From positions 310,001 to 374,000 of the forward strand of contig NZ_JAPUBN010000019.1 in assembly GCF_026966905.1 (NCBI RefSeq): DNA of 64,000 bases, written 5' to 3'. The position numbers and the translations under genes are program-made. This document shows positions 26,462-35,252 of the stretch, one piece after another. Position 1 is the stretch's first letter, and each line of letters begins with the position of its first letter. Under the pieces are notes generated by a model that was given only the letters and a program-made list of their open reading frames with translations, searched no databases and was not told the origin of the DNA. Source of the stretch: Marinomonas phaeophyticola. GTDB taxonomy: Bacteria; Pseudomonadota; Gammaproteobacteria; Pseudomonadales; Marinomonadaceae.

Positions 26462-27908
26462 AGACGTATTAATTAATGTTACTCCCATGGAAATTCGTGT
26501 CGCGTTGATTGAAAATGGTGGACTGCAGGAAGTTTATATTGAGCGTTCAAGTCGAAAAGGGATAGTCGGTAATATTTATCAAGGGAAAGTGGTAAGAGTG
26601 CTGCCAGGAATGCAAGCGGCCTTTGTCGATATCGGACTTGAACGTGCAGCATTCATCCATGTCTCAGAAGTCGCTCATCGTGATGCGGTTAACCCTAGTG
26701 ATCAAATTGGTGATTACTTGAGAGAGGGGCAGTCTCTGGTAGTACAAGTAACAAAAGATCCTATTAGTTCAAAAGGGGCTCGATTAACGACTCATCTTTC
26801 TATCCCTTCTCGCTATTTGGTTTATATGCCAGATCAAGATCATGTCGGTGTCAGCCAAAGAATTGAGGATGAAGCCGAACGTGAAAGGCTAAAACAGTTA
26901 GTGTCTACTGCGCTTACGGATGTTGATGAGACCAGCGGTTATATATTAAGAACGGCTGCTGAGGGGGCCGGTGAAGAGGAAATTCTTTCGGATATTAAGT
27001 TTCTAACTCGTTTATGGCAGTCGGTTAAAAAGCGAATCACGCAAGTAAAAGCGCCTGCCGTGATTTATGAAGACCTACCGTTACACCTTAGAACCATGAG
27101 AGACCTTGTTAGCTTAAAAACAGAAAGAATTCGGATAGATTCAAAAGAAAACTACATCAAGCTGAAAACCTTTGCTGAGGACTTTATTCCAGATTTAGGT
27201 AATAGAATTGAGTATTACCCTGGTGAGAGACCAATTTTTGATATGTATAGTGTCGAAGATGAAATTCAAAAGTCATTGGATAGAAAGGTTCAGTTGAAAT
27301 CAGGCGGGTACTTACTTGTAGAACAAACTGAATCAATGACGACGATTGATGTTAATACAGGGGCTTTTGTTGGTAGTAGGAACCTAGAGGAAACGATTTA
27401 TAAAACGAATTTAGAGGCGGCGACTTCGATAGGGCGCCAACTAAAATTACGCAACCTTGGTGGCATTATTATTATTGACTTTATCGACATGGAAGATGAA
27501 GAACACAAACGCCAAGTATTAAGGATGCTTGAGAAAGTATTGGATACGGACCATGCTAAAACAAAAATCACCGGCGTTTCTGAGCTCGGCTTAGTAGAGA
27601 TGACTCGCAAACGCACAAGAGAGAGCTTAGGACAAACCTTATGTGAGCCTTGTAAGTCGTGTAATGGAAGTGGCCTTGTTAAGACGCCTGAAACTGTTTG
27701 TTATGAGGTGTTTCGTGAAATTCTTCGAGCGGATCGTGCTTATAATTCTCAAACCTACACTGTGCTAGCGTCCTCTTTGGTTGTGGAGCGCTTTCTAGAC
27801 GAAGAAAGTGCGGCGGTGGCGGAGTTAGAGGCATTTATAGGTAAAGCGATACATTTTCAGGTTGACCCTGTTTATACGCAAGACCAATATGATGTAGTCC
27901 TAAGATAA
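26454..27908 (+). CDS. rng: Ribonuclease G
   Basis: RNase G matures the 5' end of 16S rRNA and degrades some mRNAs. At 484 residues it is the short RNase E/G form with no C-terminal scaffold. Visible: S1 domain (GNIYQGKVVRVLPGMQAAFVDIGLERAAFIH), the DNase I-like metal site GAFVG and the IIIIDFIDM aspartate pair near 340, and the zinc-link CEPCKSCNGSG near 398-408. It shares one base with yhdP at 27908 and overlaps maf by 8 bp, so the whole segment is one operon. Confidence 0.96.
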   Translation: MSEDVLINVTPMEIRVALIENGGLQEVYIERSSRKGIVGNIYQGKVVRVLPGMQAAFVDIGLERAAFIHVSEVAHRDAVNPSDQIGDYLREGQSLVVQVTKDPISSKGARLTTHLSIPSRYLVYMPDQDHVGVSQRIEDEAERERLKQLVSTALTDVDETSGYILRTAAEGAGEEEILSDIKFLTRLWQSVKKRITQVKAPAVIYEDLPLHLRTMRDLVSLKTERIRIDSKENYIKLKTFAEDFIPDLGNRIEYYPGERPIFDMYSVEDEIQKSLDRKVQLKSGGYLLVEQTESMTTIDVNTGAFVGSRNLEETIYKTNLEAATSIGRQLKLRNLGGIIIIDFIDMEDEEHKRQVLRMLEKVLDTDHAKTKITGVSELGLVEMTRKRTRESLGQTLCEPCKSCNGSGLVKTPETVCYEVFREILRADRAYNSQTYTVLASSLVVERFLDEESAAVAELEAFIGKAIHFQVDPVYTQDQYDVVLR

Positions 27909-30900
27909 TGGCAAATGGAAAAGGGAAGCTAATTGGGTTAGTTACTAGCGCTGTTTGGTGGTTAACGGCGATTGCTTTTACTGTTTTAATTGTTTGTTTG
28001 ATTGTTTTTAAGCATGCGCTTCCTTTTGCGAATGAATATAAGAATCAGATTGAAAGTAACCTGACTCAAATAATTGGCTACCCGGTTAGCATAGAGCAAA
28101 TTACCGCCTCTCTTGAAGGTATTGATCCGACCTTTACTGTACGCGGCATTTCACTGGATACTGAAAGTGCCGCCTCTGCGATACGGCTAGATGCACTTTC
28201 AGTTCGAATCGATTTAATCAAATCTGTATTAAATTTTACACCTCACTTTACTTATATCCGTTTTATTAAGCCAAAGATTGATTTGGTTGAGTCATCTGGT
28301 AAATGGTTTCTTGCCGGTGTCGCCCATAATAATAGTGTGAAAAGTGATATCGGTTCTACTCGATTAATGGACTATTTGTTAACCCAAAGACAAATTACGT
28401 TACTTGATGGTGAAATACATTTAACCAGTAATTCTTATGGAGACAGCGTTTTTTCTACAAATACGTTCTATATGCAAAGAATAAAGAACGGTGTAGGGAT
28501 TCAGATGGACTTGAATCATGCCGATTTAATTGAGCCTTTAGCGTTGGAGCTAGAAATTCAGTTGGAGTCAAATGATGATTATTTAGTTAATGCTCATTTA
28601 ACTTCACCGAATATTCGATTGAATAGAGATAGAGTTACGGATCTAGATCGATTGAATATTGACTCTGTCGCCAGTCAGTTTGAGTTATGGGCTCGATATC
28701 AAAGTAACCAATCCTTGCAGGTAACTGGGTTATTGAGTGATATGAATGTGGTGTCTGCAGATCAAAAAAATATATCCGGTTCAGCAAAATTTAAAGCTTT
28801 TTATAATGTGAAGCAAGACAGTGCGCGTATAGAGGTATCTGACCTGCGAATAACCGAAGAAGGTTTTTCAGATTATAAGTCAACCGACATCGCGATAGAT
28901 TTAAATTTAAAGAATAATAGAACGCTTGATGTTCTCTTTAATCAATTGGATTTATCTCTTGTGAGTCGGTGGGCCTCGACCTATATAAATCCTGATTGGT
29001 TTGCTCGGCAGTTGTTGGATGAAATGGCTTTCACTGGTAAAGCATTAAATGGATCGTTACACATACCTCTAGATGACAGTCAGAGTTTCGAATTCGTGAG
29101 TAATGTCAAAAATGTATCTGCTGCAGGCTTTAATGGTATTCCGGCGATCAATAAACTAAATGGGATACTCAACTTAACAGACACGGATGGGTATATAGAA
29201 TTTGACGCAAAGTCGGCTGATTTAGGTTTTCCAACTTTATATGATAATAGCTGGGCTGTTTCTTCTCTTTCTGGATTGGTTGAATGGAGGGCGTTAAGTG
29301 ATATTTTCTTAATAAACGGTACGGATCTTCATATAGAGAGAAATGGTGCTGATATCGATGGGAAGTTTCGATTAGAAATTAGAAAAGAAAGTCCTGATTG
29401 GATTCTATTGGATATTAAAGGTAAGAATATTCCTGTTGATGATCGTTTGGACTATATTCCAAAAAGCGTTCTGAACGATTCTACTAAGGAGTGGGTTGCT
29501 TCGGCGCTTCAGGGAGGGCAGGTCGATGCTTTGGAGCTCATTGTGCAAAGTGAGCTTGCAGAAGATTCTGTGCCACATGTACGACTCGATATGGAGTTGG
29601 ATCAAGTAAATGTTCGTTTTGCCCCTGACTGGCCTCAAGCTAAAAATGTAAAGGGTAAATTTCAATTAGATAAAGAAGGTATTGCTATTGATGTTGATAG
29701 TGCTCAGTTATCTAGATTGAATGTGAGAGACGTTAAAGTGTCGTTGCCTTTTGAAAAAAAGGCTGAGAGTTTGTTAATTTCTGGTCCTATCTCTTATGAT
29801 GTAGCTAACTTACTCTCTGTGTTAAGGGAGACAAATTTGTCTCAAACGGTGTTGACGCCGTTTGAAGATTGGACTGCTTCAGGCAATGTTTTAGGGCGTT
29901 TTTCGGTGGTTACTCCTTTGGTAGAAGGTGTCGTTGATCCTAAGGTAGACCTTAAATTACAGTTTTCTGATACTAAGCTTAATATTTCGAGTTTAGATTT
30001 AGATCTAGAGGAAATTTCGGGTAATGTAAATTTTCATTCTGATAATGGTTTAACTAAGTCGATCATAAATTTCGCCACGCTCGGTGGTCATACAGAAGCG
30101 ACTTTAACATCAAAGTTTGGTAAAAAAGGGCAGCTTTCTATTGGGGTGGCGTTAGCCGGTGATACAGACCTTAATAAGGTTTTAGCGTGGAGATCGATGC
30201 CAGAATTGCTACTTGAGGCTACAGAGGGGGCGATCCAATATGAGGCGGATGTTTCTATCAATAACCCTCGAGAGGGAGATATTTTTTTAAACGTTAAAAG
30301 TTCTCTTGTTGGCAGTGATATTCATCTTCCTGAGCCGTTTAAGAAAGTAAGCGACGAAACAAAAAGTTTTTTTCTTAATTTATATGGATCTGGGGAAAAT
30401 TTTACCGTATCGATGCAGTATGATGACCTTATTAGAACTCGCTTTAGGTTGGCGGAAAATGAGTTGGTCGGTGGCGAGCTTTTACTGGGTATTGAAAGGC
30501 CTCTAGCAAATAAAATTGAAGCTGGGTTTAATGTTATGGGGCAGCTTGAGTTTCTTGATCTTGCTGATTGGTTGGCGTTCTATGGCCGATATGCAGATAC
30601 GGCTTCTTCAAACGTATCTGATGATAAGGTAATTATTCCAAGTTGGCTTAATAAGGCTCAGTTGATTGTCGACTCTGTTTCAGTGAATGAGTCAAATGAA
30701 TTTCATAATGTTAAGGTTTCCTACGATCGGTTTGTCTCACCGGAAGCATTTCAAATTGGTGCGGATGAATTAAATGTTAGATTGAGTAGAAACAACGGTA
30801 AGTATTTGCTTCATGCTGGCTATATTAATTGGTCTTCACCTAAATCCGAGGTCACTGATACCGATAAAAAGTCTCCCATTAAAGCGTCTCAAGTTCCTAA

Positions 30901-31717
30901 TATTGATATACAAATTGATGAATTGATTTATAACGGATCGAGTTATGGTGACTGGATGTTTTCTGTTGCTAATGAAGGTGATCGGTTAAGGATTGAGCCG
31001 ATCACAACAAAGTTAACGAAAGGGCAGTTTGTTGGAAGCTTGTTTTGGCAAGATCAAGATGAAAGGTCTAATGTTGAGTTAGTTATTTCCATTGTTGGTG
31101 AAAATGCCGATGAGTTGACTAAGAAATTTGCACCAACGCCATTTTTAACCTCCAAAAATTATGATGTTGATATTAACCTTAGTTGGCTAGGCCACCCTTT
31201 GTATTTTGATAAAGAGTCTGTGTCAGGTCGAATAACGTTTGAATCGAAAAATGGTCAATTTACTCAAATCGATCAATTGCCTCAATTTTTAAAAGCACTA
31301 GGTATCTTTAATATTAATGCCTTGGCTCGGCGTTTATCTTTAGATTTTTCTGATGTTTATGAGCCTGGTTTGACTTATGATAGTTTTAAGGGGGTACTTT
31401 CTTTGCAGAATGGTATTGTAGAGACGGCGTCCCCTATTGAGATTATTTCCCCTACAGCTGAGTTTATTCTTTCTGGTAAGGCGGATCTTGTTACTGAGAT
31501 ATTGGATGAAAAGTTAACAGCGAGCTTTCCTCTAGGGAATACTTTGCCAATAGCTGGTTTGCTAATAGGGGCGCCACAAGTGGCAGGTCTACTATTTATT
31601 ACAGACAAGTTAATAGGTGATCAGCTAGCGAAGGTTACCAGTGTTCAGTATGAGGTGAAGGGGTCATTTGATAACCCAGAAATAAAGTCTATAAAGTATC
31701 AACCTATCAAGAGATGA
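27908..31717 (+). CDS. yhdP: YhdP, AsmA-family inter-membrane phospholipid transport protein
   Basis: A 1269-residue envelope protein with one N-terminal membrane helix (about 12-34) and a very long periplasmic beta-groove body. YhdP, with TamB and YdbH, carries phospholipids from inner to outer membrane in enterobacteria. The length agrees with the family, and the C-terminal part (SGKADLVTEILDEKLTASFPLG, ..AGLLIGAPQVAGLLFI..) is the conserved AsmA_2 end. Order after rng is as in E. coli and pseudomonads. It ends 6 bp before the nitrilase gene. With the YdbH-like gene at the left edge, two of the three transport proteins lie in this window. Confidence 0.95.
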   Translation: MANGKGKLIGLVTSAVWWLTAIAFTVLIVCLIVFKHALPFANEYKNQIESNLTQIIGYPVSIEQITASLEGIDPTFTVRGISLDTESAASAIRLDALSVRIDLIKSVLNFTPHFTYIRFIKPKIDLVESSGKWFLAGVAHNNSVKSDIGSTRLMDYLLTQRQITLLDGEIHLTSNSYGDSVFSTNTFYMQRIKNGVGIQMDLNHADLIEPLALELEIQLESNDDYLVNAHLTSPNIRLNRDRVTDLDRLNIDSVASQFELWARYQSNQSLQVTGLLSDMNVVSADQKNISGSAKFKAFYNVKQDSARIEVSDLRITEEGFSDYKSTDIAIDLNLKNNRTLDVLFNQLDLSLVSRWASTYINPDWFARQLLDEMAFTGKALNGSLHIPLDDSQSFEFVSNVKNVSAAGFNGIPAINKLNGILNLTDTDGYIEFDAKSADLGFPTLYDNSWAVSSLSGLVEWRALSDIFLINGTDLHIERNGADIDGKFRLEIRKESPDWILLDIKGKNIPVDDRLDYIPKSVLNDSTKEWVASALQGGQVDALELIVQSELAEDSVPHVRLDMELDQVNVRFAPDWPQAKNVKGKFQLDKEGIAIDVDSAQLSRLNVRDVKVSLPFEKKAESLLISGPISYDVANLLSVLRETNLSQTVLTPFEDWTASGNVLGRFSVVTPLVEGVVDPKVDLKLQFSDTKLNISSLDLDLEEISGNVNFHSDNGLTKSIINFATLGGHTEATLTSKFGKKGQLSIGVALAGDTDLNKVLAWRSMPELLLEATEGAIQYEADVSINNPREGDIFLNVKSSLVGSDIHLPEPFKKVSDETKSFFLNLYGSGENFTVSMQYDDLIRTRFRLAENELVGGELLLGIERPLANKIEAGFNVMGQLEFLDLADWLAFYGRYADTASSNVSDDKVIIPSWLNKAQLIVDSVSVNESNEFHNVKVSYDRFVSPEAFQIGADELNVRLSRNNGKYLLHAGYINWSSPKSEVTDTDKKSPIKASQVPNIDIQIDELIYNGSSYGDWMFSVANEGDRLRIEPITTKLTKGQFVGSLFWQDQDERSNVELVISIVGENADELTKKFAPTPFLTSKNYDVDINLSWLGHPLYFDKESVSGRITFESKNGQFTQIDQLPQFLKALGIFNINALARRLSLDFSDVYEPGLTYDSFKGVLSLQNGIVETASPIEIISPTAEFILSGKADLVTEILDEKLTASFPLGNTLPIAGLLIGAPQVAGLLFITDKLIGDQLAKVTSVQYEVKGSFDNPEIKSIKYQPIKR

Positions 31718-31723
31718 TTTGAA

Positions 31724-32551
31724 ATGAAACTGTGTGCGATTCAAATGACGAGTGGCTCTGAGTGGTTGCAGAACTTAAGGTATGTAGAGCTACGAATTAA
31801 GAGGGCTGCTCAGCAGGGAGCAAGGCTGGTTATTCTGCCTGAAAATGCATTTCTTTTTGACGGGAAAGCCTTGAGAGCGCTAGTGGAGGACGAAGTTTCT
31901 CAATCAATAATAATGGATACTCTCAAGAGTCTGGCTAGCGGTTTGGGTGTTTGGATTGTCGTGGGCTCTCATCCATCAATAAATAGACCTGATGGTAATC
32001 CTGTTCCAAATGGTAAAGTACGCCAATCGTGTTTGGTTTTCTCTCCTTCAAGGGATAACTGTGTTCGTTATGATAAAATACATTTGTTTGATGTGAATGT
32101 TACTGACGCTGTTGGGCATTACAAAGAATCGAACTTTATTGAACCGGGGGAGTTAAATGCTGTCGTCTTAGATGTGGATGGCTTAAAAGTAGGTTTGTCT
32201 ATTTGTTATGATTTGCGTTTTCCTGAGCTTTATCGGGCGCTAGTTGACAAAGGAGCTGAGTTATTGCTCGTGCCAGCCGCCTTTACGTATGTCACTGGTC
32301 AAGCACATTGGAATACGTTACTAAGGTCGAGGGCAATTGAAAATCAAGCATTTGTGATGGGAGTTAATCAATGTGGCTACCACACAAAAACTAGACGAAC
32401 CTTTGGTCACAGTGTGTGTTATTCGCCATGGGGTGATGATTTGGGGCAGTTAGGGGATGATCCTGAAAATCTATACATTTCTATCAATCCTGCTCATATA
32501 CAGGAATGCAAATCGTCTATGCCTGTTCTAGAGCATAGACGGTTTATGTGA
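31724..32551 (+). CDS. Carbon-nitrogen hydrolase (Nit1-like, deaminated glutathione amidase family)
   Basis: A 275-residue nitrilase-superfamily amidase. The Glu-Lys-Cys triad is clear: E40 in LVILPENAF, Lys in YDKIHLFDV and Cys in LSICYDLRFPELYR. It fits the YbeM/Nit1 group that hydrolyses deaminated glutathione; automated names vary. In pseudomonads this gene is followed by tldD; here it is followed, after 42 bp, by the convergent darP, so the tail of that operon is missing. The start ATG is just after yhdP and is preceded by GAGATG. Confidence 0.9.
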   Translation: MKLCAIQMTSGSEWLQNLRYVELRIKRAAQQGARLVILPENAFLFDGKALRALVEDEVSQSIIMDTLKSLASGLGVWIVVGSHPSINRPDGNPVPNGKVRQSCLVFSPSRDNCVRYDKIHLFDVNVTDAVGHYKESNFIEPGELNAVVLDVDGLKVGLSICYDLRFPELYRALVDKGAELLLVPAAFTYVTGQAHWNTLLRSRAIENQAFVMGVNQCGYHTKTRRTFGHSVCYSPWGDDLGQLGDDPENLYISINPAHIQECKSSMPVLEHRRFM

Positions 32552-32593
32552 AGCTATCGACGTTGACGCTAAGGTTACAGAAAACTTTCTAAG

Positions 32594-33124
32594 TTAAACG
32601 TTAATGCCTAGCTTCTCTTCCTTTACTTCGCGAATGTATTTAAATAATTTCTTGCGAGCTGTTGTTTTTTTGCCTTCTGCAAGTTCTTTTATTGATTGTC
32701 TAACAAGCTGTCTGAAGTGTTGGATATCGATGTTTGGATTCTCATCTAAATAGTTTTGAACCTCAATGCTGCTGTTTTCACCGATCAAGGCGTCTCTTTC
32801 TGCTTCTAGTGAATGAAAAAGCTTGTTGTGAGCGGCTGAACTGCTATCAAATAAGGCAACTCTTGCCTCGATGGCTTCAGCGTCTTCATTTCTCATAAGG
32901 CGCCCAATATATTGCATATGACGGCGCATCGCTTCTCTTTGATTGAGGCGTGTCGCTTCCGTTAAGGCTGCACGGAGTGTTTCCGACATCTCAACTTTCT
33001 GCTGCTGTTGTTTACTTAGCGAGAGTAGTTTTTTGCCAAGTACTTGCAAATCTTCCATTTCCCGCTTTATTTGAGTCTTACTTTTGTAGTTCTCGTCGTC
33101 TTCTAAATGTTCGAATTCTGTCAT
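32594..33124 (-). CDS. darP: Ribosome-associated protein DarP (YjgA, DUF615)
   Basis: A 176-residue, highly charged, helical protein. DarP associates with pre-50S subunits and helps late large-subunit maturation. The N-terminus SKTQIKREMEDLQVLGKKLLSLS, the REAMRRHMQYIGRLMRNED block and FRQLVRQSIKELAEGK are characteristic. It starts 6 bp after mgtE ends and is the last gene of a leftward operon. In pseudomonads darP lies between tldD and pmbA; both are absent here. Confidence 0.94.
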   Translation of the reverse strand: MTEFEHLEDDENYKSKTQIKREMEDLQVLGKKLLSLSKQQQQKVEMSETLRAALTEATRLNQREAMRRHMQYIGRLMRNEDAEAIEARVALFDSSSAAHNKLFHSLEAERDALIGENSSIEVQNYLDENPNIDIQHFRQLVRQSIKELAEGKKTTARKKLFKYIREVKEEKLGINV

Positions 33125-33130
33125 GTTGGC

Positions 33131-34483
33131 CTAAATAAGAAATATAGTTGCTAATCCAAGAAAGGAAAGAAAGCCTACCACATCTGTTACCGTGGTAAGG
33201 ATTACGCTTCCCGCAAGGGCTGGGTCAATGCCGAGGCGATTTAGTGCTATAGGCAAAAGTGTACCTGTCATAGCAGCAAACAATAGATTGATCATGATTG
33301 CACCCGCTATGATATAGGCAATCTCAAGGTTGTCAAACCAGAATGCAGTGAGGATGGCGACAACAGTTGCCCACAGTATACCATTTAAAATGCCAACTAT
33401 GATCTCTCTGTTGAGTAGCCATCGCGTATTTGTTGAACCTATTTGGCCTAATGCAATCCCTCGAATTACTAAAGTAAGAACTTGAGAGCCTGCGATGCCT
33501 CCCATGCTGGCGACAATCGGCATTAGTATGGCTAAAGCAACCACTTGGTCGAGCGTTCCTTGGAAAAGTCCAATGACGTAAGAGGCAATGAAGGCTGTGA
33601 TTAGATTGATGCCTAGCCATACAGCTCTTCTGCGAGTTGTTTTCATGACGGGGGAGAATGTATCCTCGTCATCCTCTAGTCCGGCCATACTAAGCATAGA
33701 GTGTTCAGCTTCATCTCGAATGACGTCGACGACATCATCGATTGTAATTCGACCGAGTAGTTTGCCGCTTTTTTCATCAATAACTGGGGCGGATACAAGA
33801 TCGAGTTTTTCGAAAAGTTGTGCGACTTCACTAGCAGAGGTGTTGGCTGTAATTACTGTGGTCTCTGTATCCATGATTTCGCGTATGGTGGAACTGGTAT
33901 CAGCGACCAATAGCTTTGTTAGTGGCAGGGTACCTAAAAAACGATCTGAGCGACTGACAACTAATAGGTTATCTGTCATGTCGGGAAGTTTGTTATGTCG
34001 CCTTAAAAAACGAAACACAATATCTACAGTGATGTTGGGGCGTATTGTGATGGTATCTGTATTCATTAAGCCACCAGCCGAGTCTTCTGGGTAGCTTAAT
34101 AGGGCTTCTACTCTTAATCTGTTTTGTGCTGACATAGAGGCCAGCACTTCCTTCACAATGGTTTCAGGTAGATGCTGTAACATGTCGGCGAGGTCATCGG
34201 TTTCGAATTGCTCTGACACGGCTAAGAGTTGCTTAGTATCCATTTTTTTCAAAAATGGAATACTAATGTCTTCAGTTAGGTATTGAAGGATCTCACCTTC
34301 GTTCGTATTGTCAATTAGATCCCAGAGAAGTTGTCTTTCTCGGGGTGGGGAGGATTCAAGTAAGCGAGCGACATCTTGAGCAGGTAAGGCGCCATTAAGT
34401 AAGTAGCGAATTTGAGAGGTCGTGCCAGCCTCAAGAGAGGCTGTGACGGTTTTTAAATGCTGTAACGTCGCTTGCTCTGACAT
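33131..34483 (-). CDS. mgtE: Magnesium transporter MgtE
   Basis: A 450-residue magnesium channel. Residues 1-125 are the helical N-domain acting as a Mg sensor (LLESSPPRERQLLWDLI, and repeated LPETIVKEVLASM), 130-260 two CBS domains (GGLMNTDTITIRPNITV and DRFLGTLPLTKLL, then VSAPVIDEKSGKLLGRITIDDVVDVI), and 285-450 five membrane helices with the pore-lining region (GGIAGSQVLTLVIRGIALG). It lies 24 bp after ptsO and 6 bp before darP in the same direction, so is probably expressed from the rpoN operon. Confidence 0.95.
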   Translation of the reverse strand: MSEQATLQHLKTVTASLEAGTTSQIRYLLNGALPAQDVARLLESSPPRERQLLWDLIDNTNEGEILQYLTEDISIPFLKKMDTKQLLAVSEQFETDDLADMLQHLPETIVKEVLASMSAQNRLRVEALLSYPEDSAGGLMNTDTITIRPNITVDIVFRFLRRHNKLPDMTDNLLVVSRSDRFLGTLPLTKLLVADTSSTIREIMDTETTVITANTSASEVAQLFEKLDLVSAPVIDEKSGKLLGRITIDDVVDVIRDEAEHSMLSMAGLEDDEDTFSPVMKTTRRRAVWLGINLITAFIASYVIGLFQGTLDQVVALAILMPIVASMGGIAGSQVLTLVIRGIALGQIGSTNTRWLLNREIIVGILNGILWATVVAILTAFWFDNLEIAYIIAGAIMINLLFAAMTGTLLPIALNRLGIDPALAGSVILTTVTDVVGFLSFLGLATIFLI

Positions 34484-34507
34484 AATGTATTTTCTTAAGA
34501 GGAAGAC

Positions 34508-34777
34508 CTATTCATCTTCACCAAAACGATTGTTGATAAGCTCAATGATAGCGCTTAAGGCTGAACCTTCGTCTTCACCGTTTGCTTTGACTGTGATTTC
34601 AGTGCCTTTTCCTGCGGCCAACATCATCATGGCCATAATGCTTTTGCCATCTACATTGCGGCCATCTTTCTCAATAGTTATATCGCAACTAAATTTTGAT
34701 GTGGTTTCTACTAGCTTACCTGCTGCTCTGGCATGCAGTCCTAGCTTATTAATTATGGTGATAGATTGTTCTTGCAT
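34508..34777 (-). CDS. ptsO: Phosphocarrier protein NPr
   Basis: An 89-residue HPr-like protein of the nitrogen PTS that relays phosphate from PtsP to EIIA-Ntr. The active His is H15 in NKLGLHARAAGKLVE, and the regulatory Ser region (DGKSIMAMMMLAAGKGTEI) is conserved. It follows ptsN by 2 bp. In most gammaproteobacteria rapZ sits between ptsN and ptsO; here there is no room for it. Confidence 0.95.
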   Translation of the reverse strand: MQEQSITIINKLGLHARAAGKLVETTSKFSCDITIEKDGRNVDGKSIMAMMMLAAGKGTEITVKANGEDEGSALSAIIELINNRFGEDE

Positions 34778-34779
34778 AG

Positions 34780-35235
34780 TTATCCTTGTAGCAGTTTTTC
34801 AAACGCTGCAAATAGTGAATCATTGGTTTGTGCTTCTCTTAAAGCATTTAATCCATTAGGTGATTGTGCTAGCTGTGCTATTTGTGCAAGGGTTTCAAGA
34901 TGAGCATCGCACTCGCTTGGAGGCACAATTAACGCAAAAATCAAATCGATTGGTTTGCGATCTATTGAATCAAAATCAATAGGACTTTCTAGCGACATAA
35001 CTAAAATAGCCGCGTTGTTAGCTGATTCTAATCGACAATGAGGTATTGCAATGCCTTCGCCTATACCGGTGCTACCAAGCTTTTCTCTAGCAAGGAGGCC
35101 GCTATAAATTGCGCTTTCATCACAGTGTAACCTATTTGAGACAGCGCTTGCGATATTTTCAAGTACTCTTTTTTTGCTTACAATGTTCTGTTTTGCCAAG
35201 ACAAGTTCTGGCTTTAACATAGTGATAAGTGACAT
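34780..35235 (-). CDS. ptsN: Nitrogen PTS enzyme IIA (EIIA-Ntr)
   Basis: A 151-residue EIIA-Ntr that senses nitrogen status by phosphorylation and regulates potassium transport and stress responses. The active His lies in GEGIAIPHCRLES near residue 67. The preceding STGI and following LIFALIVPPSE blocks are conserved. It begins just 17 bp after rpoN ends, with hpf, normally between these two genes, missing. Confidence 0.96.
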   Translation of the reverse strand: MSLITMLKPELVLAKQNIVSKKRVLENIASAVSNRLHCDESAIYSGLLAREKLGSTGIGEGIAIPHCRLESANNAAILVMSLESPIDFDSIDRKPIDLIFALIVPPSECDAHLETLAQIAQLAQSPNGLNALREAQTNDSLFAAFEKLLQG

Positions 35236-35252
35236 GAGTCTTTAATCCAATA

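Noticed and set aside
33588..34094. 168-residue plus-strand frame opposite mgtE
   Set aside because: Low-complexity Ser/Val-rich translation with no domain pattern and full overlap with the clear mgtE gene; a shadow frame.
34422..34859. 145-residue plus-strand frame spanning the mgtE-ptsO-ptsN junctions
   Set aside because: It crosses three real genes on the other strand and has no recognisable domain.
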